From Leeuwenhoekiella nanhaiensis (GTDB taxonomy: Bacteria; Bacteroidota; Bacteroidia; Flavobacteriales; Flavobacteriaceae): a stretch of 64,000 bases of DNA. This document shows, in pieces, positions 35,921 through 44,537 of this stretch (its first letter is position 1; each line of letters begins with the position of its first letter). Location of the stretch: assembly GCF_002744755.1 (NCBI RefSeq), contig NZ_KZ319287.1, positions 124,001 through 188,000 of the forward strand, read 5' to 3'. The notes below the pieces were generated by a model, which worked only from the letters and a program-made list of their open reading frames with translations, did no database searches and was not told the origin of the DNA. A program made the position numbers and the translations under genes.

Positions 35921-36004
35921 CTATCGCTCAGGATAAACTTCGGCGGAAAACGTTCAATAATAAACCAAGAGCTTCATCGTGCTATCGCTCCCTATAAACT
36001 TTGG
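35921..36004. repeat. Imperfect 23-base direct repeat between dut and the MOSC gene
   Basis: CTATCGCTCnnnATAAACTTyGGC occurs at 35921-35943 and 35982-36004. The first copy is also the right part of a 9-bp stem TTTTCCGCC (35906-35914) / GGCGGAAAA (35942-35950). Confidence 0.6.
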
Positions 36005-36023
36005 CAAAAAATCCCTTACAAAC

Positions 36024-36827
36024 TTGAATCAGCCCACAATACAATCGCTTTATACCTATCCGCTTAAATCTGCGGGAGCTGTTGCCTTGCAAAAAACACA
36101 GATAGGCGACCTGGGTTTTGCACACGACCGGGAGTTTGCACTGGTCAATGCTGAAAACAAAATCCTAACTGCCCGAGAAAAGCCTCAATTGCTGCAGGTA
36201 GAGGTTGCCTTAAAGGCTGATGTGATGCTAGTTTCTGCGGAAGGAACTGCAATCGAAATTCCTTTAAATGCCGAAGAAGAAAGCGTTTACGAGTTAGAGC
36301 TATTCAAAAAACCGGCATTTGGGAAAGCGGTTTCCGGGAAAGCTGACGAATGGTTTAGCGGACTCTTTGATGAACCTTTGCGTTTGGTGCGGCTGTATCC
36401 TCAAAAACTGCGTCAGGTAAGTGCGAAATACGCGTTAAACGAGGAGCATGCCATTTCGTTTGCAGACGGTTTCCCCATTCATTTGATCTCAGAAGCTTCG
36501 GTAGCTGATCTTAATACCCTATTAGAAAAACCCCTTCCGGGGGAACGCTTCCGGCCAAACATCGTGATTTCAGGAGTTGAAGCTTATGCCGAAGAAGCCT
36601 GGAAAAAGATTATAATTGGCGATTGTGTTTTCGATGTGATTACCGCCACGCCGCGCTGTTCGCTTATTACCATCAAACCCGAAACTGCCGTTTTTGACTC
36701 CAATCAGGAACCTTTACGCAGTCTTTCCGCCTATAAAAAAGAGGGAAACAAAATTAATTTTGGCGTATACCTGATCCCAAAAACTACCGGGACTATTGCT
36801 CTAACTGATGCCGTACATCTTAAATAG
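36024..36827 (+). CDS. MOSC domain-containing protein (mARC-like)
   Basis: 267 aa if started at TTG 36024; a GTG at 35979 is in frame but lies inside a direct repeat, so it is less credible. N-terminal beta-barrel domain: SLYTYPLKSAGAV, GFAHDREFALV; then the MOSC domain with HAISFADGFPIHLIS, RFRPNIVISG, and TPRCSLITI, whose cysteine is the expected molybdenum ligand. These proteins bind Mo-cofactor and reduce N-hydroxylated compounds. The electron partner is not adjacent. The gene interrupts the otherwise familiar order dut - nucleotidyltransferase - TPR - DUF4292 - envC. Confidence 0.82.
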   Translation: MNQPTIQSLYTYPLKSAGAVALQKTQIGDLGFAHDREFALVNAENKILTAREKPQLLQVEVALKADVMLVSAEGTAIEIPLNAEEESVYELELFKKPAFGKAVSGKADEWFSGLFDEPLRLVRLYPQKLRQVSAKYALNEEHAISFADGFPIHLISEASVADLNTLLEKPLPGERFRPNIVISGVEAYAEEAWKKIIIGDCVFDVITATPRCSLITIKPETAVFDSNQEPLRSLSAYKKEGNKINFGVYLIPKTTGTIALTDAVHLK

Positions 36828-36931
36828 CTGTTAGTGAATTCGGCAAACAATCAAATCCTTTGTATTTTGCAACATCGCCGGCTGATTACCAGAAGCAGTC
36901 GGTGTCTTTACCTACAATTAAAACACAAAAA

Positions 36932-37942
36932 ATGAAAATCATTGTCCCTATGGCAGGCCGCGGTTCCCGACTGCGACCGCACACCCTTACAATACCTAAA
37001 CCCCTGATTCCCATTGCCGGTAAACCCATTGTACAGCGACTGGTTGAAGATATAGCCGGTGTTTTAGAAGAAAAAATTGAAGAAATTGCTTTTATCATTG
37101 CCGAGGATTTTGGCCCTGAAACCGAAGAAAACCTCAAAGCAGTGGCTCAAAGTCTGGGTGCAAAAGGCACGATTTATTATCAGGATAAACCCCTGGGTAC
37201 CGGGCACGCCATTATGTGCGCTCAGGATTCGCTAAGCGGACCTTGCGTGATCGCTTATGCCGATACACTTTTTAGAGCCGACTTTACGTTAGACAAGGAG
37301 GCAGACAGCGTAATCTGGGTAAAACAGGTTGCAAATCCCCAGGCTTATGGTGTGGTGTCGCTTAATGAGGCTGATGAAATTACCGGTCTCGTTGAGAAAC
37401 CGGCCGAGTTTGTATCAGACCTTGCAGTGATTGGTATCTACTATTTCAAACAGGGCGAAGTGCTTAAACAGGAACTTCAGGCGGTTTTAGATGCGCAATT
37501 GATGCACGGGGGTGAGTACCAGATCAACGACGGTATCAAGCAAATGCAGGCTAAAGGCTACGTCTTTAAGCCCGGAAAAATTGACGAGTGGATGGATTGC
37601 GGAAATAAGAATGTGACGGTAGAGACCAATGGCAGAATGCTTCAGTTTTTGCATAAAGAAGGGAAGCATCTCGTTTCAGAAACCGCAAAACTGGAAAACG
37701 CATCGATTATTCCGCCTTGTTTTATTGGCGAAAACGCGGTGATTAAAGACAGCACTGTGGGACCTAACGTGTCTGTAGGTGCCGGAACGGTAATTAAAAA
37801 CAGCACTGTTTCTGAAAGTTTGATTCAGAATTTCAGCACAATTACTAATGCGCAGTTAAAAAATGCGATGATAGGTAATCATGCCAAATTCGATGGTAAC
37901 TTTACCGCGATAAGCATCGGGGATTACTCAGAATTGATTTAG
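36932..37942 (+). CDS. Sugar-phosphate nucleotidyltransferase
   Basis: 336 aa from the ATG at 36932; an earlier ATG at 36860 would add a 24-residue stretch before the conserved start. IIVPMAGRGSRLRPHTLTIP is the pyrophosphorylase signature (GxGxRLxPxT, then KPL) binding the NTP. LGTGHAIM and CVIAYADTLF follow, the latter with the metal-binding aspartate. The last third (from about residue 240) has hexapeptide-like ENAVIKDSTVGPNVSVGAG repeats of a left-handed beta-helix. It makes an NDP-sugar; base and sugar are not determined. Confidence 0.88.
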   Translation: MKIIVPMAGRGSRLRPHTLTIPKPLIPIAGKPIVQRLVEDIAGVLEEKIEEIAFIIAEDFGPETEENLKAVAQSLGAKGTIYYQDKPLGTGHAIMCAQDSLSGPCVIAYADTLFRADFTLDKEADSVIWVKQVANPQAYGVVSLNEADEITGLVEKPAEFVSDLAVIGIYYFKQGEVLKQELQAVLDAQLMHGGEYQINDGIKQMQAKGYVFKPGKIDEWMDCGNKNVTVETNGRMLQFLHKEGKHLVSETAKLENASIIPPCFIGENAVIKDSTVGPNVSVGAGTVIKNSTVSESLIQNFSTITNAQLKNAMIGNHAKFDGNFTAISIGDYSELI

Positions 37943-37951
37943 ATTTTAAAG

Positions 37952-39298
37952 ATGAAATGGCTCTCGCTCGTACTCGTATTATTTTTGTTTTCGCCTTTGG
38001 CGGAAGCACAGGAGCCCAGTCCCCTGCAGGATGTAAATGTGGATGAGCTTGAGGATGTGACCGATGATTTTCAGGAGCTTTTTTTTGAAGCCCTGAAGCA
38101 AAAAGGCATCGAAAACTACGACCGGGCCATCACAGCTCTGGATAAATGCATCAATCTGCGCCCGCAGGAACCCTTTTTATATTTTGAAAAAGGGAAAAAT
38201 GAAGCTGCATTAGGCAATCTGCAGCAGGCTGAAAATAATTACCTCAAAGCGCTTCAGCTTAAGCCCAATCAACAGGACATTATGGAAAGCCTGTACGAGG
38301 TCTATTACGCCCGTCAGGATTTTGAGAAAGCGATTGATCTGGTGAGGGATCTGGCGAAATTTGATTTGCATTACGAGGAAGATCTGGCACGTATTTACGT
38401 GCTTAAAGGAGATTTTGAGCAGGCGATTAAGGTGCTTGATAAACTGGATGCCGAGTTGGGTAAAGATGCCTATCGCAATCAGATTCGCACTCAGGCTTTA
38501 GCCCTGAGTGGTGGGGATTTTAAAGAGCAGATGCTTCTGGAAAAAATAAAAACCAGTCCGCAGGAGGAGCAAAATTATCTGAACCTGATCTATGTGTACA
38601 GCGAGCAGGGCAAGACTGACAAAGCTTATGCCACTGCTCAGAAATTGCTTAAGGTGAATCCGCAGGCAGATGAGGTGCATTTGGCGTTGTATAAATTTTA
38701 TTTGGAACAGGGCTCGGTGCCTCAGGCTTTAAAATCGCTCGAAAAGGTGATGAAAAGCAAGCGAATTGATCCAAAAGCCAAACACAGTGTACTCAATGAT
38801 TTTTTGATTTTCGCAGATCGCAATCCCGAGTATCAACCCGAACTGGAGGAAGCTATCGCGCTGTTTTCTGAGGAAGAAAATACCGATGTAAGCGAAGAAT
38901 TGGGCGCCTATTATCTGAAAAATCAGGAAACCGATAAAGCCTTATCGTATTACGAGTCTGCTTATACAAATGAACCTACAGATCTGGGTGTCCTGCGTAA
39001 TTTAACCCTGCTTAAACTAGAAGCCGGGCAAAATAAGGAAGCTGCTGAGTTGAGCGAAGAGGCTCTAAGCCTGTATCCTGCTCAGGCCGTGTTTTATTTG
39101 GCTTATGGTGTGGCTCAAAATGAGCTGGGCAATTTTAAAGACGCTGTAAGCTATCTCGAGATGGGGATAGATTATGTAGTGGAAAACCCAAAAATGGAGG
39201 CCGATTTCTACCGGCAACTGGCTCGTGGCTATACCGGTCTGGGCGATGCCGTAAAAGCGGAAGCCTATCAAAAACGCCTCACAAACCTGAATCAATAG
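37952..39298 (+). CDS. Exported tetratricopeptide repeat protein
   Basis: 448 aa. Signal peptide cut after AEAQ (about residue 20), then some ten TPR units, e.g. ENYDRAITALDKCINLRPQ and GNLQQAENNYLKALQLKPN. TPR arrays bind partner proteins; periplasmic location is inferred from the signal. It lies 9 bases after the nucleotidyltransferase, and the DUF4292 lipoprotein starts at the base after its stop. Confidence 0.85.
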   Translation: MKWLSLVLVLFLFSPLAEAQEPSPLQDVNVDELEDVTDDFQELFFEALKQKGIENYDRAITALDKCINLRPQEPFLYFEKGKNEAALGNLQQAENNYLKALQLKPNQQDIMESLYEVYYARQDFEKAIDLVRDLAKFDLHYEEDLARIYVLKGDFEQAIKVLDKLDAELGKDAYRNQIRTQALALSGGDFKEQMLLEKIKTSPQEEQNYLNLIYVYSEQGKTDKAYATAQKLLKVNPQADEVHLALYKFYLEQGSVPQALKSLEKVMKSKRIDPKAKHSVLNDFLIFADRNPEYQPELEEAIALFSEEENTDVSEELGAYYLKNQETDKALSYYESAYTNEPTDLGVLRNLTLLKLEAGQNKEAAELSEEALSLYPAQAVFYLAYGVAQNELGNFKDAVSYLEMGIDYVVENPKMEADFYRQLARGYTGLGDAVKAEAYQKRLTNLNQ

Positions 39299-40066
39299 AT
39301 GCAAATAGTATATAAAATTTTCATTCTTGCTTTAGTTATCACTCTTTCGGCTTGTAAATCTACCCGAAGCGTAGCCTCAACCGAAGACCTGGAATCTGCA
39401 AAAATTATCGCCTCCCATTACGATACCCATCCGCAGTTTGAAACCCTGGCGGCACGTTTAAAAATTCGTTATCAGGATCCCGAAACCAATCAAAGTGTCA
39501 CCGTAAGTCTGCGTATGAAAAAAGGAGAAGCCATCTGGATGAGCGCTTCAGTGCTTGGAATTTCGCTGGCTAAGGCGATGATCACACCAGATCGGGTGCA
39601 GTTTTATGAGAAAATAGACGGTTCGTATTTCGACGGAGACTTTGAATTACTCAGCGAGGTGCTGGGCACCGAACTCAATTACGAGCAGGTAGAAGCTCTG
39701 CTTCTGGGGCAGCCTATTTACGATTTACGCAGCGGCGGTTTTAGTGCCGGGCCTACTTCTACGCGTTATGTGATCGCTCCGCGAAAGCAATCTACATTGT
39801 TTGATCTGTTTTTCTATTTGAATAGCGGGTCGTTTACGCTTCAGCAGCAACGCCTAACGCAGCGGGAAGAAAGTCGGGATCTGGTGATTGATTATGGAGA
39901 TTTTACTCTGGAACAGGCCGGTTATTTTCCGTCAGAAATACACGTTAAAGCTCAGGAAGGCGATAAAATCACCTTGATTGATATTGAATACCGCGGTTTA
40001 GATTTTAATACGCCGGTAAGTTTTCCATTTTCAATACCTTCGGGGCTTAAAGAAATCGAATTGTAA
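39299..40066 (+). CDS. DUF4292 domain-containing lipoprotein
   Basis: 255 aa. Signal peptide ends in LSAC (Cys19), lipid-anchored. LKIRYQDPETNQSVTVSLRMKKGEAIWMSA (in part) is the start of the DUF4292 domain, which has a LolA/LolB-like half-barrel fold according to family comparison. It may carry a lipid or lipoprotein ligand at the outer membrane; not proven. TAATG overlap with the EnvC-like gene suggests joint function. Confidence 0.87.
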   Translation: MQIVYKIFILALVITLSACKSTRSVASTEDLESAKIIASHYDTHPQFETLAARLKIRYQDPETNQSVTVSLRMKKGEAIWMSASVLGISLAKAMITPDRVQFYEKIDGSYFDGDFELLSEVLGTELNYEQVEALLLGQPIYDLRSGGFSAGPTSTRYVIAPRKQSTLFDLFFYLNSGSFTLQQQRLTQREESRDLVIDYGDFTLEQAGYFPSEIHVKAQEGDKITLIDIEYRGLDFNTPVSFPFSIPSGLKEIEL

Positions 40067-41313
40067 TGCAGTCATCCCGCTTTTACAAACTCCTCATTTT
40101 TATGATGCTCCTGTTGGGGGCTTCTACGCTTTTCGCCCAAAACGACCGTCAGGCTGAACTTGAGCGTCAGCGCCGGCAGTTGATGAGCCAGATTGAAGAG
40201 CTGAGCAAATTGCGCCAAAACAACAAAAAAGACGAGCGCAACGTACTGAGTCAGGTTGAAGATTTGGACTCTAAAATCAAAACCCGTCAAAACCTGATTA
40301 AGGTTACAAACAGTCAGGCCAATTTGCTCACCCAGAAAATAAACCAGAACATAAACAAAATAAGCGATCTGCGCGACGAACTCGAAAAGCTGAAAACCGA
40401 TTATGCCGCAATGGTTGAAAAGTCATACAAAAGCAAGAGCAGTCAGAGCCGGATTATGTTTTTGCTGTCTTCGGAAAGTTTTTTGCAGGCCTATAAGCGG
40501 GTGCAGTATATGAAGCAGTACAGCAATTACCGCAAAAAACAGGGCGATCAAATCAAGGAGCGCACCGAATTGCTGAAACAAACCAACAACGACCTCATAA
40601 AGCAGAAGGAAGAAAAGCAACAACTTATTGCCCAAAACCGCGAAGAGCAGGAAAAACTGGAGGCCGAGAAAAAGCAGCAGGATGCACTTATTGCTAAAAT
40701 CAGGGAGAAAGAGTCAACGTATGTGGCACAAATTCGCGAAAAGCAAAAAGCCGCAGACCGTATTGATAAAGAAATTGACCGACTGATTCGCGAAGCAATT
40801 GCCGCGTCTAAAAAGGAAACCGGAGCAGAGCCCACTAAAGTTGAAAAAGCAGGGGAGATGCCTACCTTTAACCTGACACCGGCAGCTAAAGCCCTGGCAA
40901 GTGACTTTGCGTCCAACAAAGGACGAATGGACTGGCCCGTAGAACGAGGCAGGGTTTACAAGCGCTTCGGGACTTCTCAGCATCCTACTTTACCAAATAT
41001 TACGACCTACAACAGTGGGGTAGAGATTGAAACTGCTCCCGGAAGCGTTGCACGTGCTGCTTTTAAAGGTACGGTTCAACAAATACAATTGATACGTGGT
41101 GGAGGTTACACCGTACTTATACGCCACGGAAATTACCTTACCGTATATCAAAACCTCAAAAACCTCAAAGTCAAAGTAAATGATGAGGTGTCCACTAAAC
41201 AGGCTTTGGGCGAAATCGCAGTAAACTCATTTACCGGTAAAACCATCCTAAAATTCCTGGTTTATAAAGATTCTCAGCGCCTTAACCCTGAAGAGTGGGT
41301 TTATAATATGTAG
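40066..41313 (+). CDS. EnvC-like murein hydrolase activator (degenerate M23 domain)
   Basis: 415 aa. Signal peptide to about residue 24 (LFAQ), then a long coiled coil (about 25-255) as in EnvC, and a C-terminal LytM/M23 fold. The zinc ligands of active M23 enzymes look replaced: NSGVEIE stands where H-x-G-x-D is expected, and YQNL and LKFLVY where the HxH region would be. EnvC of E. coli is likewise inactive and turns on amidases at the septum. A regulatory role in septal peptidoglycan splitting is inferred. Confidence 0.9.
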   Translation: MQSSRFYKLLIFMMLLLGASTLFAQNDRQAELERQRRQLMSQIEELSKLRQNNKKDERNVLSQVEDLDSKIKTRQNLIKVTNSQANLLTQKINQNINKISDLRDELEKLKTDYAAMVEKSYKSKSSQSRIMFLLSSESFLQAYKRVQYMKQYSNYRKKQGDQIKERTELLKQTNNDLIKQKEEKQQLIAQNREEQEKLEAEKKQQDALIAKIREKESTYVAQIREKQKAADRIDKEIDRLIREAIAASKKETGAEPTKVEKAGEMPTFNLTPAAKALASDFASNKGRMDWPVERGRVYKRFGTSQHPTLPNITTYNSGVEIETAPGSVARAAFKGTVQQIQLIRGGGYTVLIRHGNYLTVYQNLKNLKVKVNDEVSTKQALGEIAVNSFTGKTILKFLVYKDSQRLNPEEWVYNM

Positions 41314-41383
41314 ATAGATTCTCAGTTCATAAAAATTGATTGTTGTATTTTTAAATGAGCAGAAATACTTCAATCTTATTTTT

Positions 41384-42805
41384 ATGAAAAAAGCGACCTT
41401 TCTTTTTTACTTCTTAACGCTTTCCGGTGTTCTTTTGGCACAGGAAACGCAGTCCAAACTTATTGCTGAACTGGATGACCATACTGAAACTTATGGCGAA
41501 ATAGCGCATAAAATTTGGTCTTTTGCTGAAATGGGATATCAGGAAGAACAAAGTGTAGCCCTACTTCAAAAAACTTTAAAAGAAGAAGGATTTAGTATTG
41601 AAGCCGGCGTTGCGGCTATGCCAACGGCCTTTATTGCCAGTTATGGTTCGGGTAAACCTGTGATTGCAGTTTTAGGTGAATATGATGCTTTACCAGGCTT
41701 GTCACAGAAAGCTATCGCACAAAAAGAATCAAATGGAGGTGAAGCGGGTCATGCTTGTGGGCATCACTTATTTGGCACAGCATCTTCTGCTGCGGCAATA
41801 ACTATTAAAAAATACCTTGAGGAAACAGGAAAAACGGGGACAATTCGCTTTTATGGTTGCCCTGCAGAAGAAGGTGGTTCCGGTAAGGTATATCTTACCA
41901 GAGCGGGACTTTTTGATGATGTTGATGCTGTGATTAACTGGCATCCCGGTAATTCTAACGGGGCCAACCCTGGTGCTGCATTGGCAAATAAATCGGCAAA
42001 ATTCAGATTTTATGGAATTTCTGCTCACGCTGCCGCCGCACCAGAGAAGGGCCGCTCAGCCTTAGATGCTGTAGAGGCTATGAACTATATGATAAATATG
42101 ATGCGCGAGCACGTACCGGAAGACACCCGAATTCATTATGTAATTACCCAAGGAGGAAAAGCACCAAATGTAGTTCCTGATTTTGCAGAGGTATATTATT
42201 ATGCCCGGCATACCACAAGAGATGTGGTCATAGACGTCTTTGACCGCATGGTTAAGGCTGCTGAGGGAGCTGCTTTAGGAACAGGAACGAAGATGGATTA
42301 TGAAATGATTGGGGGTACACATGAATTATTACCAAACCTCACCTTGCAGAAGCTTATGTATGAAAACCTCAAAGAGGTGGGCGGTTATACATATACTCCC
42401 GAAGAGCTTGAATTTGCAGAGGAAATTGCTTCAAGTCTTAATACAGAACTTGATGTCAAAAATGTTGAAGGCATATGTGAGTACAATCTCAATCCAGAGG
42501 CAGGCGGCTCTACAGATGTGGGCGATGTAAGTTTTACAGTGCCTACTGTTGGATTATATACTGCAACCTGGGTTCCCGGCACACCGGCACACAGTTGGCA
42601 GGCCGTAGCTGCAGGTGGAACCAGTATTGGCGTAAAAGGGATGATGGTTGCTGCAAAAACAATGGCAATGACCGGTATGGATCTTTTTGATGATCCTGCT
42701 ATACTTAAAGCTGCAAAAAAAGAATTTGAAGAAAAACGTGGGGCAGACTTTGAATACATTCCATTGCTGGGAGATCGGGAGCCCGCATTAGATTATAGAA
42801 ACTAG
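41384..42805 (+). CDS. Secreted M20 family amidohydrolase
   Basis: 473 aa from the ATG at 41384, which begins a signal peptide (cut after LLAQ, residue 19); an ATG-less extension from 41336 is rejected. GEYDALPGLSQ and GEAGHACGHHLFG provide the metal-binding residues of the M20D/AbgB group; AEEGGSGK follows and HAAAAPEKGRSALDA is the dimerisation domain. It probably removes an acyl or aminobenzoyl-type group from an amino acid derivative outside the cytoplasm. A leader T-rich stretch and a downstream terminator make it monocistronic. Confidence 0.9.
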   Translation: MKKATFLFYFLTLSGVLLAQETQSKLIAELDDHTETYGEIAHKIWSFAEMGYQEEQSVALLQKTLKEEGFSIEAGVAAMPTAFIASYGSGKPVIAVLGEYDALPGLSQKAIAQKESNGGEAGHACGHHLFGTASSAAAITIKKYLEETGKTGTIRFYGCPAEEGGSGKVYLTRAGLFDDVDAVINWHPGNSNGANPGAALANKSAKFRFYGISAHAAAAPEKGRSALDAVEAMNYMINMMREHVPEDTRIHYVITQGGKAPNVVPDFAEVYYYARHTTRDVVIDVFDRMVKAAEGAALGTGTKMDYEMIGGTHELLPNLTLQKLMYENLKEVGGYTYTPEELEFAEEIASSLNTELDVKNVEGICEYNLNPEAGGSTDVGDVSFTVPTVGLYTATWVPGTPAHSWQAVAAGGTSIGVKGMMVAAKTMAMTGMDLFDDPAILKAAKKEFEEKRGADFEYIPLLGDREPALDYRN

Positions 42806-42818
42806 AATAAAATCAGAT

Positions 42819-42849
42819 AAAAAAGGGAAGCCTGTGCTTCCCTTTTTTT
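42819..42849 (+). terminator. Intrinsic terminator (bidirectional)
   Basis: A6 - GGGAAGC - CTGT - GCTTCCC - T7. It serves the M20 gene and, with its A-run, also the convergent thioesterase gene. Confidence 0.92.
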
Positions 42850-42864
42850 AGTTTAAGATCCTAT

Positions 42865-43374
42865 TTACTCAAACAACGCCTTCAGCTCTGTGGCATCCTG
42901 AGCTTTCATTTTTCCGGCAAGTACCAGACTGAGTTGTTTTCTGCGTAGAGCAGCAGCATAACGTTCTTTTTCCTGTTCCGTTTCGGGTTTAATTTCAGGG
43001 ATGGGTACAGGTGTACCGGTACGGTCAACAGCTACAAAGGTATAAATGGCGTCATTTGCCTTAGATCTTAGGCCGCTTTCCCGATCTTCTACCCATACGT
43101 CTATGATGACCTCCATAGAGGTCTTAAACGCTCTTGAAATGGTTGCTTCAACCGTAACAACGCTTCCTAAGGGAATAGCCTTGTTAAAGGCGACATGATT
43201 TACTGAAGCGGTTACTACAATCCTTCTGCTGTGACGGCGGGCAGTAATACTAGCCACACGGTCCATACGCGCCAGCAACTCGCCCCCAAACATATTGTTT
43301 AGCGGATTGGTCTCATTAGGCAGTACGAGGTCGGTTTGTACCGTTTTCGATTCAGAAGGTGTTTTTGCGTCCAT
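42865..43374 (-). CDS. Acyl-CoA thioesterase (hotdog fold)
   Basis: 169 aa. NETNPLNNMFGGELLARMDRVASITARRH (in part) is the YciA/ACOT-type pattern: an Asn/Asp before a helix beginning with G-G-x-L-L-x-x-M-D. TASVNHVAFNKAIPLGSVV and EVIIDVWVEDRES follow on the hotdog sheet. It cleaves acyl-CoA to free acid and CoA; chain length preference is unknown. It stands alone between two terminators. Confidence 0.88.
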   Translation of the reverse strand: MDAKTPSESKTVQTDLVLPNETNPLNNMFGGELLARMDRVASITARRHSRRIVVTASVNHVAFNKAIPLGSVVTVEATISRAFKTSMEVIIDVWVEDRESGLRSKANDAIYTFVAVDRTGTPVPIPEIKPETEQEKERYAAALRRKQLSLVLAGKMKAQDATELKALFE

Positions 43375-43425
43375 CAGGCTTTTATTTTCGGCAAAAATAG
43401 GAAGAATACAGGCAATACAATCAAA

Positions 43426-43450
43426 AAAGCCTCCTGAGTTAGGAGGCTTT
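43426..43450 (-). terminator. Intrinsic terminator of the HU/SPOR gene
   Basis: AAAGCCTCCT - 5-base loop - AGGAGGCTTT; on the minus strand T6 follows directly. It lies 30 bases past the stop of the SPOR gene. Confidence 0.88.
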
Positions 43451-43479
43451 CAATGCGTTTGTTCGGTATTTAGTTAAGC

Positions 43480-44409
43480 TTAGTCGAGCTCCTGTACTAA
43501 CATCCAGGCATTCGGGTTGTCTGAATTGCGCACTTCACGCAAGACTTTCGCGGCCTCGCTGCGATCTGCATAACTACCATAAACTACCTGATGTAAGCCG
43601 TATTTGTTTTCACCAATAAGTCGTGCTTTATAGCCCGCTTCTCTGAGCTCTTCTACTTTTACCTCTGCGTTTTCGGGAATGCGAAAAGCTCCTGCGACAA
43701 TATGATAGTTACCTCGGGGTTTAAAGACGTTTAAGGTTACTGCGGGCAACGGGTTTTCTATAGTAAATGTCGCTTTCTGTATGGTCTCATCTACAACCTG
43801 CTTGGCTTTTTGCTCTTCGGCTAAATTGTGATCTGCGATGTCTTTGAAATATAGGAATCCCAGAGAACCGGAAAGTCCTATTGCAAGTAAACCTACGGCT
43901 GCATATTTCAGCCAGGGCGAATTGTGCTGCTTTTGCTCTAAAGCTACCACTTTGGGTTCTTCCGCAGGCTCTTCAACAACAGGTGTTGTACGCGATAATG
44001 CATCAAAGCGATAAGTGGCAAGGCCAAATGCTTCCGTTAAGAAATTAGACTCACCTGCCGGCTCAAAATTGATTTTACCGGCTTCATTTTTTGAAAGTGT
44101 TCCTATTTTATCAAAAACCACCTCATTACCGGCCTGCAAGTCGGCATTCAGTTGTGCCGCAAATTCCTGCACATTTTGAAGTGCTTCTCCATAACTAATT
44201 TGTTCTGCAGAGGCAGCATAATTAGCTAATAAACCATCATTTTGCGTGAGTTGGGCATTAAAGGATAAGCGCTTGTAAGGTGGGAAAAAGGTGTGCGTTT
44301 CTGCGTCATGTCGCGCTGCAACGCGATGGCCTAAAAAGGCTCCAAAACCGGGTATGATTACACATTCATACCGGTATAGTAAATCGCTGATGTAGGTTGT
44401 AAAATGCAT
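43480..44409 (-). CDS. Membrane protein with HU-CCDC81-like and SPOR domains
   Basis: 309 aa. Residues 1-55 and about 58-130 resemble the two HU/CCDC81-like domains of Bacteroidota (ECVIIPGFGAFLGH, then VVFDKIGTLSKNEAGKINF, an HU-type beta-hairpin pattern). One membrane helix spans about 167-188. The periplasmic end, about 232-309, is a SPOR domain (YHIVAGAFR...A-x-x-x-V-x-x-L-R-x-A-G), which binds denuded septal glycan. The protein thus joins a putative DNA- or protein-binding cytoplasmic module to the division-site wall. Function is inferred. Confidence 0.88.
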   Translation of the reverse strand: MHFTTYISDLLYRYECVIIPGFGAFLGHRVAARHDAETHTFFPPYKRLSFNAQLTQNDGLLANYAASAEQISYGEALQNVQEFAAQLNADLQAGNEVVFDKIGTLSKNEAGKINFEPAGESNFLTEAFGLATYRFDALSRTTPVVEEPAEEPKVVALEQKQHNSPWLKYAAVGLLAIGLSGSLGFLYFKDIADHNLAEEQKAKQVVDETIQKATFTIENPLPAVTLNVFKPRGNYHIVAGAFRIPENAEVKVEELREAGYKARLIGENKYGLHQVVYGSYADRSEAAKVLREVRNSDNPNAWMLVQELD

Positions 44410-44537
44410 ATCGTAAAATTATAAAAAAATGCCAGTGGGCTAAACTTATAAACCGTGATTTGTTAACAATTTTATAATACCTTTAGGCTAAGTTGCTTAG
44501 CGCCCCCGAAAACCTAACCAACCCACGGTTTTTATAC

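Noticed and set aside
35979-36023. GTG start of the MOSC gene at 35979
   Set aside because: It lies within an imperfect direct repeat and the residues do not fit the family; TTG 36024 is preferred.
40548-40919. 123-codon minus-strand frame inside the EnvC-like gene
   Set aside because: Ser/Cys/Phe-rich shadow of the Lys/Glu-rich coiled coil on the plus strand.
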